Positions 1 to 8,538 of a stretch of DNA of 64,000 nt are shown in pieces. The translations under genes were made by a program, and so were the position numbers. The DNA is from JAIVGZ01 sp964552205 (lineage in GTDB: Bacteria > Pseudomonadota > Gammaproteobacteria > Natronospirales > JAIVGZ01), in NCBI GenBank assembly GCA_964552205.1, contig CAZKFT010000002.1:52111-116110 (forward strand). Reading direction: 5' to 3'. A model generated the notes under the pieces. It did not search any database, had not been told where the DNA came from, and saw only the letters and a program-made list of their open reading frames with translations. Numbering within the stretch: position 1 is the first letter of the stretch; every line of letters begins with the position of its first letter.

Positions 1-241
1 CGGCGGAACGGTTCAGGTCCACCACAAAACGCGACACCGTGGCATGGACCACCGGCACCCCAAGTGCGGGCAAGAAGTCATACAGCGCATGCAGGTGCCA
101 ATCGCACATGGGTTGTGCCCGCATCGCATCAGAGGCGAGTCTGTCCTGAAGCGTGGACGGCATCCCGGTGCCGGTATGCGGAATGCTGGCGACCACGCCG
201 ACTTCCGGGGCTGTTGCTGGCAAGAACTGGAACGGTTTCAT
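1..241 (-). CDS. hutG: N-formylglutamate deformylase (HutG), N-terminal part
   Basis: Only the first 80 codons lie in the window; the gene runs off the left edge. The translation starts MKPFQFLPATAPEVGVVASI and continues with IPHTGTGMP, DWHLHALYDF and VVDLNR, which match the N-terminus of N-formylglutamate amidohydrolases. The enzyme hydrolyses N-formyl-L-glutamate to glutamate and formate, the last step of the five-step histidine pathway that begins with HutF-type deimination. The ATG overlaps the hutF stop as ATGA, so the two are translationally coupled and the substrate is made by the upstream gene product. Identity follows from both sequence and context. Confidence 0.93.
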   Translation of the reverse strand, partial: MKPFQFLPATAPEVGVVASIPHTGTGMPSTLQDRLASDAMRAQPMCDWHLHALYDFLPALGVPVVHATVSRFVVDLNRSA

Positions 242-1509
242 CGCTTGGCGCCACCCACATACACCGAATCAATGTCCGCGCGGGAGCCACCGGTCAACCA
301 TGCATCCAACCAATGTTCTACCGCAACGCCCTGCCAAGGCGCGCCGGATGCGGACAACACGACGATGTCCGCGAAGTGCCCCACGGCCAGCGCACCCACA
401 GGGAAACCCGTCGCTTGCGCACCACCCGCGGCCGCACGGGTCCACAGGGTCCGCCCGATTCCGTCGGCATCGGCTAGGCGGGCGCGCTTTTCATCACGCA
501 GGCGCTGGCCATACTCCAACCAACGCAATTCCTCGATTGCATCGATGCGCGCGTTGCTGTCCGAACCGATGGCGAAGCGGCCACCGGCTGCCGCAAATTC
601 CGTCGCCGCGAACAGGCCGTCACCCAGATAAGCCTCGGTGAGAGGGCACAAAGCGACACACGCACCTGCATCCACGATGCGCTGACGCTCGACGGCGTCA
701 GCGTGAGTGGCATGGACGAGTATCCAGCGATCGTCCAGCTCTACCGTGTCCGCGAGCAGGGCGATGGGTGTATTGCCGTGCGCTGCGAGACATTGTTCGA
801 CTTCGGCGCGTTGTTCTGAGATGTGGATGTGGAACAAAGTATCGCGGCCCGTGGGGCCGCTCCCACGGGGGCCGCTCCCACGGTAGATGTCTGCAAGGCG
901 ACTGAGATCTTCCAGCGGGACGGCGCGCAGCGAATGGGGCGCGATGCCTTTGTGCGGGTGGCGGATGTCATCCACGAAGCGCAGGTAGTCCTCGACAGAG
1001 GCATGCAGGAAACGCTGTTGTCCCTGCGTGGCTGGTTTGTCGAAGCCGCCGCGCTGGTAGTACACCGGCAACAATCGCAGGCGAATGCCGGCCTCGTCCG
1101 CTGCGGCAATCACGGCATCCGCCATCTCGGGTCCGGGTGTGCCATCGGGTAGGTGATGGAGATACTGGAACTCTGCGACCGAGGTGAAGCCCGCGGCGAG
1201 CATTTCGCGGAAGGCCGTCAACGCAATGCGGTGCATCTGATCCGGGTTGATGGTGGCAGCGAGCGCGTACATGGCCTCACGCCAACTCCAGAAAGAGTCT
1301 TCCCCGGCTCGCGCTTCGCCACGACCGGCCAATGCCCGCTGAAAGGCGTGGCTGTGGGCATTCGGCATGCCCGGGATGGCGAAATCACCGTCGTACGGCC
1401 CCTCCGAGTGCCCCACACCCGTGATGAGTCCCTGCTCATCAATGTCAAATCGACAGCCGGAGACGATGCCCTCCGGGGTCAAGGCGTGCTTAAATGTCAG
1501 CTTGCGCAT
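238..1509 (-). CDS. hutF: Formimidoylglutamate deiminase (HutF)
   Basis: Converts N-formimidoyl-L-glutamate to N-formyl-L-glutamate and ammonia. It is an amidohydrolase-superfamily protein of about 423 residues. Metal-ligand motifs are visible: AHSHAF near residue 52, HIHISEQ, LVHATHAD and GSDSNARID. Starts at 1518 (ATG) and 1530 (TTG) are also possible. I chose 1509 because MRKLTFKHALTPEG begins the conserved fold and a TAAGAT hexamer lies 7 nt upstream. Residues 209-223 (RGSGPRGSGPTGR) are encoded by a REP-like palindrome inserted in frame between the RAVPLEDLSRL helix and HIHISEQ; the family normally has a short loop there. hutF and hutG form a divergent operon to hutI. Confidence 0.93.
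   Translation of the reverse strand: MRKLTFKHALTPEGIVSGCRFDIDEQGLITGVGHSEGPYDGDFAIPGMPNAHSHAFQRALAGRGEARAGEDSFWSWREAMYALAATINPDQMHRIALTAFREMLAAGFTSVAEFQYLHHLPDGTPGPEMADAVIAAADEAGIRLRLLPVYYQRGGFDKPATQGQQRFLHASVEDYLRFVDDIRHPHKGIAPHSLRAVPLEDLSRLADIYRGSGPRGSGPTGRDTLFHIHISEQRAEVEQCLAAHGNTPIALLADTVELDDRWILVHATHADAVERQRIVDAGACVALCPLTEAYLGDGLFAATEFAAAGGRFAIGSDSNARIDAIEELRWLEYGQRLRDEKRARLADADGIGRTLWTRAAAGGAQATGFPVGALAVGHFADIVVLSASGAPWQGVAVEHWLDAWLTGGSRADIDSVYVGGAKR
842..883. repeat. REP-like palindrome inside hutF
   Basis: On the hutF strand the sequence contains CGTGGGAGCGGCCCC twice in tandem followed by ACGGGCCGCGAT. This is the GTGGGAGCGG...CCGCGA signature shared by the intergenic REP elements at 14984, 16912, 18828 and 29568. 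It keeps the reading frame and encodes a Gly/Ser/Pro/Arg-rich stretch. Confidence 0.8.
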
Positions 1510-1516
1510 CGCGCTC

Positions 1517-1526
1517 ATCTTACAAG
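1517..1526. promoter_or_regulatory. Overlapping -10-like hexamers for hutF (minus) and hutI (plus)
   Basis: On the minus strand TAAGAT (1522-1517) is followed by 7 nt and the hutF ATG. On the plus strand TACAAG (1521-1526, a weak match) is followed by 6 nt and the hutI ATG. The start codons are separated by only 23 bp, so any -35 elements must lie inside the opposite gene. No Shine-Dalgarno precedes either start. Confidence 0.4.
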
Positions 1527-1532
1527 ACAACG

Positions 1533-2717
1533 ATGGTGTACGACCTCCTCATCCACAACGCCCGAATCTACCCCTTACGCGACGGCCTGGACGCCGCGCC
1601 GGAACGCACACTTGCTGTGTCCGACGGCCGTATCGTTGACCTTGGGGTGGCGCCGGATGCGCCCGCCCGTCGACGGGTGGATGCGGAGGATGCCCTCCTG
1701 CTGCCGGGCTTCATCGACTGCCACACCCATGCGGTTTTCGCTGGGGATCGTGCGGACGAACACGCCCGTCGGCTCGCCGGCGCAAGCTATGCGGAGATTG
1801 CGAAGGCAGGCGGCGGCATCATGAGCACCGTGCGCGCTGTACGCGCGGCCAGTGAGGCACAACTGGTGGCTGAGTCCCTCCCGCGCGTGCGCGCCCTCAT
1901 GCGCGAGGGTGTGACCACCATCGAAATCAAAAGTGGTTACGGGCTCGACCACCAGAATGAACTCAAAATGCTGCAGGCCATCCAAGTGGTCGGCGCACAG
2001 ACAGGCGCGTCCGTCATTCCAACCTACCTTGGTGCGCATACCATACCCGCAGGACAGGAACGCGGCAGTTATCTCGACGAGATCATCACCCGCACCCTGC
2101 CGGAAGTCGCTGCGCGTGGACTCGCTGATGCAGTGGACATTTATGTGGAGCCCATCGCCTTCGACACAGCCGACATGCAGCGCCTGTTCGACGCCGCGCG
2201 CACCCATGGCATGCGGGTGAAAGTGCATGCGGAACAACTGAGTCATACCGGCGCGGCTGCGCTCGCAGCACAACATGGCGCACTGTCGGCGGACCATCTC
2301 GAATGGTTGGATGACGATGGCGCGCGTGCCATGGGAGCGGCTGGCATGGTCGCGGTGATACTACCCGGCGCGTGGTACTGCATGCGAGATGAGCGTCTGC
2401 CGCCCTTGGATCTGCTGCGGACACACCAGGTGCGCATGGCCGTGGCCTCTGACCTCAATCCAGGTACGTCTCCTGTCGCCAGCCTGCTCGCGCCCATGCA
2501 CATGGCAGCCCACCTGTTTGGGCTGACCCCCCTCGAAGTGCTGCAGGGTGTCACCCTCCATGCAGCTGCGGCCCTCGGACTGGAGGACCGTGGCGACATC
2601 GCCGTGGGCTTGCGTGCGGACCTGTGCCTGTGGCGCTTGTCCGCCCCGGAGTTCATGCTTTACCAGCTCGGTGGCATACGACCGGAACGCATTTTCATCG
2701 AAGGAATAGAACAATGA
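1533..2717 (+). CDS. hutI: Imidazolonepropionase (HutI)
   Basis: Hydrolyses 4-imidazolone-5-propanoate to N-formimidoyl-L-glutamate, the substrate of HutF. The protein has 394 residues, close to the usual 400 or so. Amidohydrolase motifs are clear: FIDCHTHAVFAGDR at residues 60-73, GGGIMSTVRA, EIKSGYGLD, HAEQLSHTGAA, SADHLEW and SDLNPGTSP. The start MVYDLLIHNARIYPL gives the expected N-terminal beta strand; the upstream in-frame extension lies in hutF and looks noncoding. The stop overlaps the hutH ATG (ATGA), so hutI, hutH and the TonB-receptor gene form one operon. Confidence 0.96.
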   Translation: MVYDLLIHNARIYPLRDGLDAAPERTLAVSDGRIVDLGVAPDAPARRRVDAEDALLLPGFIDCHTHAVFAGDRADEHARRLAGASYAEIAKAGGGIMSTVRAVRAASEAQLVAESLPRVRALMREGVTTIEIKSGYGLDHQNELKMLQAIQVVGAQTGASVIPTYLGAHTIPAGQERGSYLDEIITRTLPEVAARGLADAVDIYVEPIAFDTADMQRLFDAARTHGMRVKVHAEQLSHTGAAALAAQHGALSADHLEWLDDDGARAMGAAGMVAVILPGAWYCMRDERLPPLDLLRTHQVRMAVASDLNPGTSPVASLLAPMHMAAHLFGLTPLEVLQGVTLHAAAALGLEDRGDIAVGLRADLCLWRLSAPEFMLYQLGGIRPERIFIEGIEQ

Positions 2718-4216
2718 GCAAGACCCTCAAACTCGACGGCGCGTCCCTGTCACTGGATGTGCTGGAGCATTTTTCCAGCGAGCACCCCAAAGTGACGCTG
2801 GCGCCAGCCGCGCGCAAGCGGATGGCCGCGTCGGTGAAGGCCGTCGAACGCACCATCAAGAGCGGCAAGGCCAGCTATGGCATCACCACCGGTTTCGGCG
2901 CCTTCGCACGTCAACGCATCACTGCGGATCAAGTGGTGCAGCTGCAATACAACCTCGTGCGATCACATGCCTGCGGCGTCGGCGCCCCGCTACCCGCGCC
3001 GATTGTCCAACGCATGATGTTGCTCAAGGCAAACAGTCTTGCGGTAGGTGCGTCGGGAATCCGCCCGGAGATTGTGGACGCGCTGCTCGCCCTGCTGGAA
3101 CACGACGTCGTTCCGCGCATCCCCGAAAGGGGTTCAGTCGGTGCCTCCGGGGACTTGGCACCGCTCGCACACTTGGCGCTGGCGCTCATCGGCGAGGGAG
3201 AGGCGGAGCACAAGGGCAAGCTGCTGGAAGGCCGCTCCGTGATGAAGGCAGCGGGACTGAAGCCGATCACGTTACAGGCAAAGGAAGGGCTTGCCCTGTT
3301 GAACGGTACGCAGCTGTCCACAGCGCTTGCCATCGAGGGTTGGTTGCGTGCACGTCGACTGTTGACCGTGTCAGTCATCGCCGGCGCTTACAGTGTCGAG
3401 GCATTGGCAGGTTCCTATACGCCCTTCGATGCGCGCATCCACGCCGCACGCCGCTTGAACGGACAGCAGGAGGTGGCAGCCCTGTTCCGCGCCCTGCTGA
3501 CCGACTCGGAGATTCATCAAAGCCATGCCGGATGCGACCGCGTACAGGACCCGTATGCCCTGCGTTGCATGCCGCAAGTGATGGGTGCCGTGCACGATAC
3601 TGTGATGCATACCGGAGAAATCTTGTCCTTGGAAGCGAACGGCGTGTCGGACAACCCGCTCATCTTCGGTGACGAAGTGTTGTCCGGCGGCAACTTCCAT
3701 GCCGAACCCATCGCCTTCGCTGCGGACTTTCTGGCGATTGCGATGACCGAACTCGGCAATATCTCGGAGCGCCGGACAGATCTGCTCACACGCAAGGTGA
3801 ACCCGCGTCTTGAGATGTTCCTCACCGCGAGTCCCGGGCTGGAGTCCGGTTTCATGATTGCGCAGGTCACCGCCGCTGCATTAGCATCCGAAAACAAGAC
3901 GCTTGCGCATCCAGCCTCGGTGGACACCATTCCGACCTCGGCGGGGCAGGAAGACCATGTGTCCATGGCGCCTTGGGCCGGCCTCAAACTTCTGCGCATC
4001 AGCGAAAACATCGCACACATCCTGGCCATCGAGATGATGGCTGCGGCTGCGGCTATCGACTGCGTGCGCCCATTGACCACCACGCCTGCCTTGGAGAAAG
4101 TCCATGCTCGTGTGCGCGCCATCGTGCCGCCCCATGAAGGCGACCGCCGTCTGGACCGCGACATTGAGTTGATGGCCGCCGCCATCCTCGACGGCCAGTT
4201 CGACCTCTCTGACTGA
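2714..4216 (+). CDS. hutH: Histidine ammonia-lyase (HutH)
   Basis: Eliminates ammonia from L-histidine to give urocanate, the committing step of histidine breakdown. The 500-residue length is typical. The Ala-Ser-Gly triad that cyclises to the MIO electrophile is at residues 144-146 in GSVGASGDLAPLAH; SYGITTGFG near 55 carries the catalytic Tyr. NGTQLSTALA, FHAEP and SAGQEDHVSM are family landmarks. The ATG at 2714 is used because it overlaps the hutI stop and gives the family N-terminus; the longer open frame from 2624 lies inside hutI. Its TGA overlaps the ATG of the downstream receptor. Confidence 0.97.
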   Translation: MSKTLKLDGASLSLDVLEHFSSEHPKVTLAPAARKRMAASVKAVERTIKSGKASYGITTGFGAFARQRITADQVVQLQYNLVRSHACGVGAPLPAPIVQRMMLLKANSLAVGASGIRPEIVDALLALLEHDVVPRIPERGSVGASGDLAPLAHLALALIGEGEAEHKGKLLEGRSVMKAAGLKPITLQAKEGLALLNGTQLSTALAIEGWLRARRLLTVSVIAGAYSVEALAGSYTPFDARIHAARRLNGQQEVAALFRALLTDSEIHQSHAGCDRVQDPYALRCMPQVMGAVHDTVMHTGEILSLEANGVSDNPLIFGDEVLSGGNFHAEPIAFAADFLAIAMTELGNISERRTDLLTRKVNPRLEMFLTASPGLESGFMIAQVTAAALASENKTLAHPASVDTIPTSAGQEDHVSMAPWAGLKLLRISENIAHILAIEMMAAAAAIDCVRPLTTTPALEKVHARVRAIVPPHEGDRRLDRDIELMAAAILDGQFDLSD

Positions 4217-6222
4217 TGTTATCAGCGGTCCTCATCGCCGCAGCCGTTAGCGGCCCGGTCATCGTTGTCACTGGAACGCGCAGTGGACAGCCCTTGCGGG
4301 AGCAGGCAGGTAATACCGCGGTCATCGGTGAAGACGAGCTTGATCTCACGGCGCACGCGCATGCCTCGGAGATTCTGAACCGCGCGCCCGGCGCGTGGGT
4401 CACACGCGGTAGCAGTCAGGAACATCTGACGGCGATCCGGTCCCCGGTGCTCACTGGTGCGGGTGGGTGTGGTGCATTTCTGATACTCGAGGATGGACTA
4501 CCCGTGCGCCCGGCGGGCTTTTGCAACGCCAACCAGCTCATCGAATTGAATACGGAGCAGGCGCGCAGTATTGAGGTGGTCCGCGGACCGGGGAGCGCAC
4601 TGTACGGTTCCAATGCGCTGCACGGCCTGCTGAATGTCATTACCCACGGCCCTGATGGAACAACGGCGCGGACAGCAGGACTCGAGTTCGGCGAACACGA
4701 CTTCACCCGCCTGCGAGGGACTTTGGCAGAACCATCTTGGCGGGCGAGCGGCTTTGTCATGCGTGACGGAGGTTGGCGCGACGGCTCGCGTGTGCATCAG
4801 GGCAAAGTCAATCTGCGTCATGAGGGTGAGACCCTAGGGCTTTCCTTTTCTGGCACTTGGATACAGCAGGATGTTGCCGGTTTCATCATCGGCCAGGACA
4901 CTTACCGCGACCGCACGCTCGCTCGCAGTGACCCGACGCCCGATGCCTTCCGAGACATGGACAGCCAGCGACTAAGCCTGCAGCTGCGTCAGTCACTGGG
5001 CGATTGGTCCGTGAGTTGGCGGCCCTACGCACGCCGCAGTCGCATGACCTTCCTGCAACACTTCATTCCCGGGTCCCCCACAGAGAACAACGGCCACCAC
5101 AGTGTGGGCACGCAGATTCTAGGGGAACTCCCGACAGGGAACGGCGGCCGCTGGTTGGTCGGTGCCGATCTGGAATGGGCGGATATCTTCGTCCGGCAGG
5201 AGCAGGCAGCGCCCATCACGACCGGGAGCCCATTCCTGATCGCGACGCGACCACAGGGGCACCACTACGACTTCACTGTAGAGGCCATGACCCTGGCTGC
5301 GTTCGCACACACCGAACGACGGCTGTCCGACCAATGGCGACTTTCCGCTGGACTTCGTCTCGAACACACGCGTTACGACTATGACAACCGTATGTCGTCC
5401 GGCAATCTGCGCGACGATGGCACCGCATGCACCATGGGTGGTTGCCTCTATAACCGCCCTGCCAACCGCGATGATTCATTCACGGTGGCCACCCCGAAAG
5501 TCGGCCTTACCTTCGCGGTCGCGGAGGATACGGATGCCTATGTCTCGCTTGCTCGCGGGCATCGCGCACCGCAGGTCAACGAACTCTATCGACTGCAACG
5601 CGGACAAAATGCGGCAGACATCGACTCGGAACGCATGGATTCTCTCGAATTCGGGATGCGCGGTTTCGTAGGCACGATGCAATACGATGCCGCGCTCTTT
5701 GCCATGCGCAAACGCAATGTCATCTTCCAGGACACCAATGGCTTCACCGTCAACGATGGCAGAACGCGCCATCGCGGGCTGGAGCTATCTCTGGTTCAGC
5801 CGCTGGGAGAGCGCTTTGTATTCGCGCTGGCGGGGACTATGGCCAGGCACACCTACGATTTCGACCGTGTCATCGCAGGCGGTGATACGGTGACGCGCGG
5901 TGATGAGATTGACACCGCGCCGCGCCATCTTGCCAGCGCACGGCTCAGCTGGTTGCCGACCAGCGGACATCGGATTGAACTCGAAGGCGTACATGTCGGC
6001 GCGCACTGGTTGGACGCTGCCAACCAGTTCCGTTACCACGGGCACACACTGGTGAACCTGCGCGGCAGCCATGCAGTCGGCCCACGCTGGTCATTCGGCT
6101 GGCGGGTCACCAACCTTGCTGACCGTCGCTACGCCGAACGCGCCGACTATGCTTTCGGGAATTACCGCTATTTCCCCGGGCCGCCGCGTAGCGTGTTTCT
6201 GAGCCTCCGCGCCTCCCTCTGA
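4216..6222 (+). CDS. TonB-dependent outer-membrane receptor in the hut operon
   Basis: This 668-residue protein has a short signal-like N-terminus (MLSAVLIAAAVSG) followed at once by a TonB-box/plug start (VIVVTGTRSG). A plug domain (residues about 20-150, with IEVVRGPGSALYGSNALHG) and a long beta-barrel follow, with TonB-receptor landmarks such as ARGHRAPQVNELYRL and a C-terminal YFPGPPRSVFLSLRASL. The gene starts inside the hutH stop (TGATG), so it is co-translated with histidine catabolism genes. By context it probably imports histidine, a histidine-containing peptide or a related ligand; the sequence itself does not identify the ligand. Confidence 0.92.
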   Translation: MLSAVLIAAAVSGPVIVVTGTRSGQPLREQAGNTAVIGEDELDLTAHAHASEILNRAPGAWVTRGSSQEHLTAIRSPVLTGAGGCGAFLILEDGLPVRPAGFCNANQLIELNTEQARSIEVVRGPGSALYGSNALHGLLNVITHGPDGTTARTAGLEFGEHDFTRLRGTLAEPSWRASGFVMRDGGWRDGSRVHQGKVNLRHEGETLGLSFSGTWIQQDVAGFIIGQDTYRDRTLARSDPTPDAFRDMDSQRLSLQLRQSLGDWSVSWRPYARRSRMTFLQHFIPGSPTENNGHHSVGTQILGELPTGNGGRWLVGADLEWADIFVRQEQAAPITTGSPFLIATRPQGHHYDFTVEAMTLAAFAHTERRLSDQWRLSAGLRLEHTRYDYDNRMSSGNLRDDGTACTMGGCLYNRPANRDDSFTVATPKVGLTFAVAEDTDAYVSLARGHRAPQVNELYRLQRGQNAADIDSERMDSLEFGMRGFVGTMQYDAALFAMRKRNVIFQDTNGFTVNDGRTRHRGLELSLVQPLGERFVFALAGTMARHTYDFDRVIAGGDTVTRGDEIDTAPRHLASARLSWLPTSGHRIELEGVHVGAHWLDAANQFRYHGHTLVNLRGSHAVGPRWSFGWRVTNLADRRYAERADYAFGNYRYFPGPPRSVFLSLRASL

Positions 6223-6278
6223 TCGCGGCCACCCACCTACGCCAAGGCTTCGGTGGGCAGGGAAGCGTCGCTCCTACA
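6223..6278. repeat. 56-bp dispersed repeat, copy 1
   Basis: Identical over 56 bp to 8539-8594. Its ends are REP-like (TCGCGGCC at one end, GCTCCTACA, i.e. TGTAGGAGC, at the other). The centre can fold, with CCCACC pairing with GGTGGG. It fills the gap between the convergent receptor gene and hutU and could act as a transcript-end hairpin. Confidence 0.8.
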
Positions 6279-7935
6279 GCATCGGGAGGTCGAGGCCGCG
6301 TTCGCGGGCGATATCGATGGCGCGATTGTAGCCAGCATCTGCATGTCGCATCACACCGGTGCCGGGATCATTCACCAGCACCCGCTCCAGTGCGCGCTCC
6401 GCACGCTCGGAGCCATCGGCGACGATGACCACGCCCGCGTGCAATGAATACCCCATGCCAACACCACCCCCGTGGTGGAAACTGACCCAGCTTGCACCGC
6501 TGGCGGTGTTGAGCAGTGCATTGAGAATCGGCCAGTCGGCGACGGCGTCCGAACCATCCTGCATGGCCTCGGTCTCGCGATTCGGGGAAGCAACCGAACC
6601 TGAATCCAGATGGTCTCGGCCAATGACAATGGGCGCCTTGAGTTCGCCCGCACGCACCATCTCATTGAACGCCAGCCCCAACAGATGTCGTTCCTTGTAG
6701 CCCAGCCAGCAAATGCGTGCCGGCAGACCCTGGAACTGTATGCGCGCCTGCGCCGCGTCCAGCCAGCGGTGCAGGCCGACCTTGTCCGGGAAGAGTTCGC
6801 GTGCCTTGTCGTCTGTCTTGCGGATGTCCTCCGGGTCTCCGGAGAGTGCCACCCAGCGGAACGGACCGACGCCTTCACAGAACAACGGCCGGATATAGAG
6901 CGGGACAAATCCCTTGAAGTCGAATGCGTTGCTGACCCCCGCATCCTGCGCCATGGCGCGGATGTTGTTGCCGTAGTCGAAGGTCGGTATCCCCTGCGCG
7001 TGGAAACCAAGCATCGCCCTCACCTGTTGCGCCATCGACGCTTTGGCGAGTCGGACATACGCCTTCGGGTCGCTTTCACGCAGTGCGGCGGCTTGTTCGA
7101 GGCTGTGACCAACCGGGATGTAGCCGTTCAGGGGGTCATGCGCGGAAGTCTGGTCGGTGACCATGTCCGGTCGTTCACCACGCCGCAGAAGTTCCTCGAA
7201 GATTTCAGCAGCATTCCCCAATAATCCGATGGAGCGCGCTTCACCCTTCGCACACGCATCCTTGACCATGGCGAGTGCCGCGTCGAGGTCGTCTGCACGG
7301 GCGTCCAGATACCCCGTTTCCAGACGCTTCTCGATCCGGCTCGGATCCACTTCAACATTCAGGCTGGAGAGACCCGCGATGGCCGCCGCCAGAGGTTGCG
7401 CACCCCCCATGCCGCCAAGCCCACCGGTGAGTAACCACTTTCCGCGCGCGTCACCCGCGTAGTGTTGGCGGACCGCCTCCGCGAAGGTTTCGTAAGTACC
7501 CTGCACGATGCCCTGGGAGCCGATGTAGATCCACGACCCTGCAGTCATCTGGCCGTACATCATGAGACCCTTGCGGTCGAGTTCGAAGAAGTGATCCCAG
7601 TTCGCCCACTCACCCACCAGGTTGGAGTTGGCGATCAGGACACGCGGAGCATCTGCATGGGTGCGGAACACCCCTACTGGCTTTCCGGACTGCACCAGAA
7701 GCGTTTCGTCGTCTTCGAGTCGTTCCAGGGTGGCAACAATGGCGTCGAAACATTCCCAGTTACGGGCGGCACGGCCGATTCCACCATAGACGACCAGCTC
7801 CTTGGGGTTCTCTGCGACCACCGGGTCCAGGTTGTTGTGCAACATGCGTAACGCGGCTTCCTGCACCCACCCTTTGCAGCGCAGTTTGGTGCCGGTGGCG
7901 GCGTGCAGGGTCACATCGCGGAATCGTGTAGTCAT
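6274..7935 (-). CDS. hutU: Urocanate hydratase (HutU)
   Basis: Adds water to urocanate to form imidazolonepropionate, using tightly bound NAD+. The length of 553 residues is typical. Visible motifs are VVYGGIGRAARNWE near the N-terminus, the glycine-rich NAD-binding TGGLGGMGGAQPLAAA near 170, DQTSAHDPLNGY, and FHHGGGVGMGYS near the C-terminus. It is transcribed separately from the other hut genes and converges on the receptor gene. TAGAAT lies 6 nt before the ATG with no ribosome-binding site, suggesting a leaderless mRNA. Together with hutH, hutI, hutF and hutG the pathway is complete; no hutC-type repressor is in the window. Confidence 0.97.
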   Translation of the reverse strand: MTTRFRDVTLHAATGTKLRCKGWVQEAALRMLHNNLDPVVAENPKELVVYGGIGRAARNWECFDAIVATLERLEDDETLLVQSGKPVGVFRTHADAPRVLIANSNLVGEWANWDHFFELDRKGLMMYGQMTAGSWIYIGSQGIVQGTYETFAEAVRQHYAGDARGKWLLTGGLGGMGGAQPLAAAIAGLSSLNVEVDPSRIEKRLETGYLDARADDLDAALAMVKDACAKGEARSIGLLGNAAEIFEELLRRGERPDMVTDQTSAHDPLNGYIPVGHSLEQAAALRESDPKAYVRLAKASMAQQVRAMLGFHAQGIPTFDYGNNIRAMAQDAGVSNAFDFKGFVPLYIRPLFCEGVGPFRWVALSGDPEDIRKTDDKARELFPDKVGLHRWLDAAQARIQFQGLPARICWLGYKERHLLGLAFNEMVRAGELKAPIVIGRDHLDSGSVASPNRETEAMQDGSDAVADWPILNALLNTASGASWVSFHHGGGVGMGYSLHAGVVIVADGSERAERALERVLVNDPGTGVMRHADAGYNRAIDIARERGLDLPML

Positions 7936-7941
7936 CGGCTG

Positions 7942-7947
7942 ATTCTA
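7942..7947 (-). promoter_or_regulatory. -10 hexamer of hutU, leaderless configuration
   Basis: TAGAAT on the minus strand, 6 nt (CAGCCG) before the hutU ATG. Transcription would start at about the A of the start codon. No Shine-Dalgarno fits in between. Confidence 0.5.
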
Positions 7948-7991
7948 GCGGGTTGGACCGGTCACGCGCATCCGTGTACGCTGGCGGGCCC

Positions 7992-8393
7992 ATGAAACGC
8001 ATCGTCATCATTGCCCTGTCTGTCCTGCTTCTGGCGGGTTTGGCGTTGATGGTGTTTCCCCACCTGGCCACAGAGCAGGGTCCTCAATTGGTACCAGTGC
8101 CGCTGTATGAACTGCCGGAACAACCCGCAGAGACCGTCGAGGACATCGAACCTGTGGATGGAGAATCGGCGGAACTGGGCATTGCCCCACGCCTCGAGTT
8201 CGCGGTCCCACCCGTCTCTCGTGAGGGAAGCGGTGAAGGTCTGTATCAGGATTTGCGGGATGCTGTGGACAGCATCCAGAGGGCGGGTGATGTGGAGTTC
8301 GAACGCATCACCCCGACCATGACCCTGCCGACCCTGCCTCCACCCACCGTCGACGACACCGACGACGAGCCAGAGCCCGAACCCATCCCGTAG
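7992..8393 (+). CDS. Small membrane-anchored acidic Pro-rich protein
   Basis: A 133-residue protein that I do not recognise. Residues 1-22 (MKRIVIIALSVLLLAGLALM and following) form one positively flanked hydrophobic helix, so it is either a signal anchor or a signal peptide. The rest is low-complexity and strongly acidic, with Pro/Glu/Asp runs (EQPAETVEDIEP, PPPTVDDTDDEPEPEP). A short amphipathic part in the middle (LYQDLRDAVDSIQRAGDVEFERI) may be the only folded segment. The stop codon TAG is the first part of a REP element (GTAGGAGCGG), so the C-terminus may have been set by that insertion. It stands alone, divergent from hutU. Confidence 0.65.
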   Translation: MKRIVIIALSVLLLAGLALMVFPHLATEQGPQLVPVPLYELPEQPAETVEDIEPVDGESAELGIAPRLEFAVPPVSREGSGEGLYQDLRDAVDSIQRAGDVEFERITPTMTLPTLPPPTVDDTDDEPEPEPIP

Positions 8394-8415
8394 GAGCGGT
8401 GCTTCGCACCGCGAA
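8390..8415. repeat. REP-like element, GTAG type
   Basis: GTAGGAGCGGTGCTTCGCAC followed by CGCGAA forms a hairpin (GCGGTGC-TTC-GCACCGC). A near-identical copy is at 8457-8482. The GTAG head resembles the GTAG-type REPs described in Stenotrophomonas and relatives. Confidence 0.85.
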
Positions 8416-8456
8416 TAGGATGACCTTGGACTTCAAGCAGACGGTCGGAGGATCAT

Positions 8457-8482
8457 GTAGGAGCGGTGCTTCGCACCGCGAA
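8457..8482. repeat. REP-like element, GTAG type, second copy
   Basis: Same 26-bp palindrome as at 8390-8415, in the same orientation and starting 67 bp further on. The sequence between them shows no gene. Confidence 0.85.
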
Positions 8483-8538
8483 CAGGGTGACATTGGTTCC
8501 AGAACCAACGCTGTCACGTGTACCACCGTTGGAGCCAT

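Noticed and set aside
2624..2713. Longer hutH start at 2624
   Set aside because: The extra 30 residues are encoded inside hutI and are not conserved; the ATGA overlap at 2714 is the natural start.
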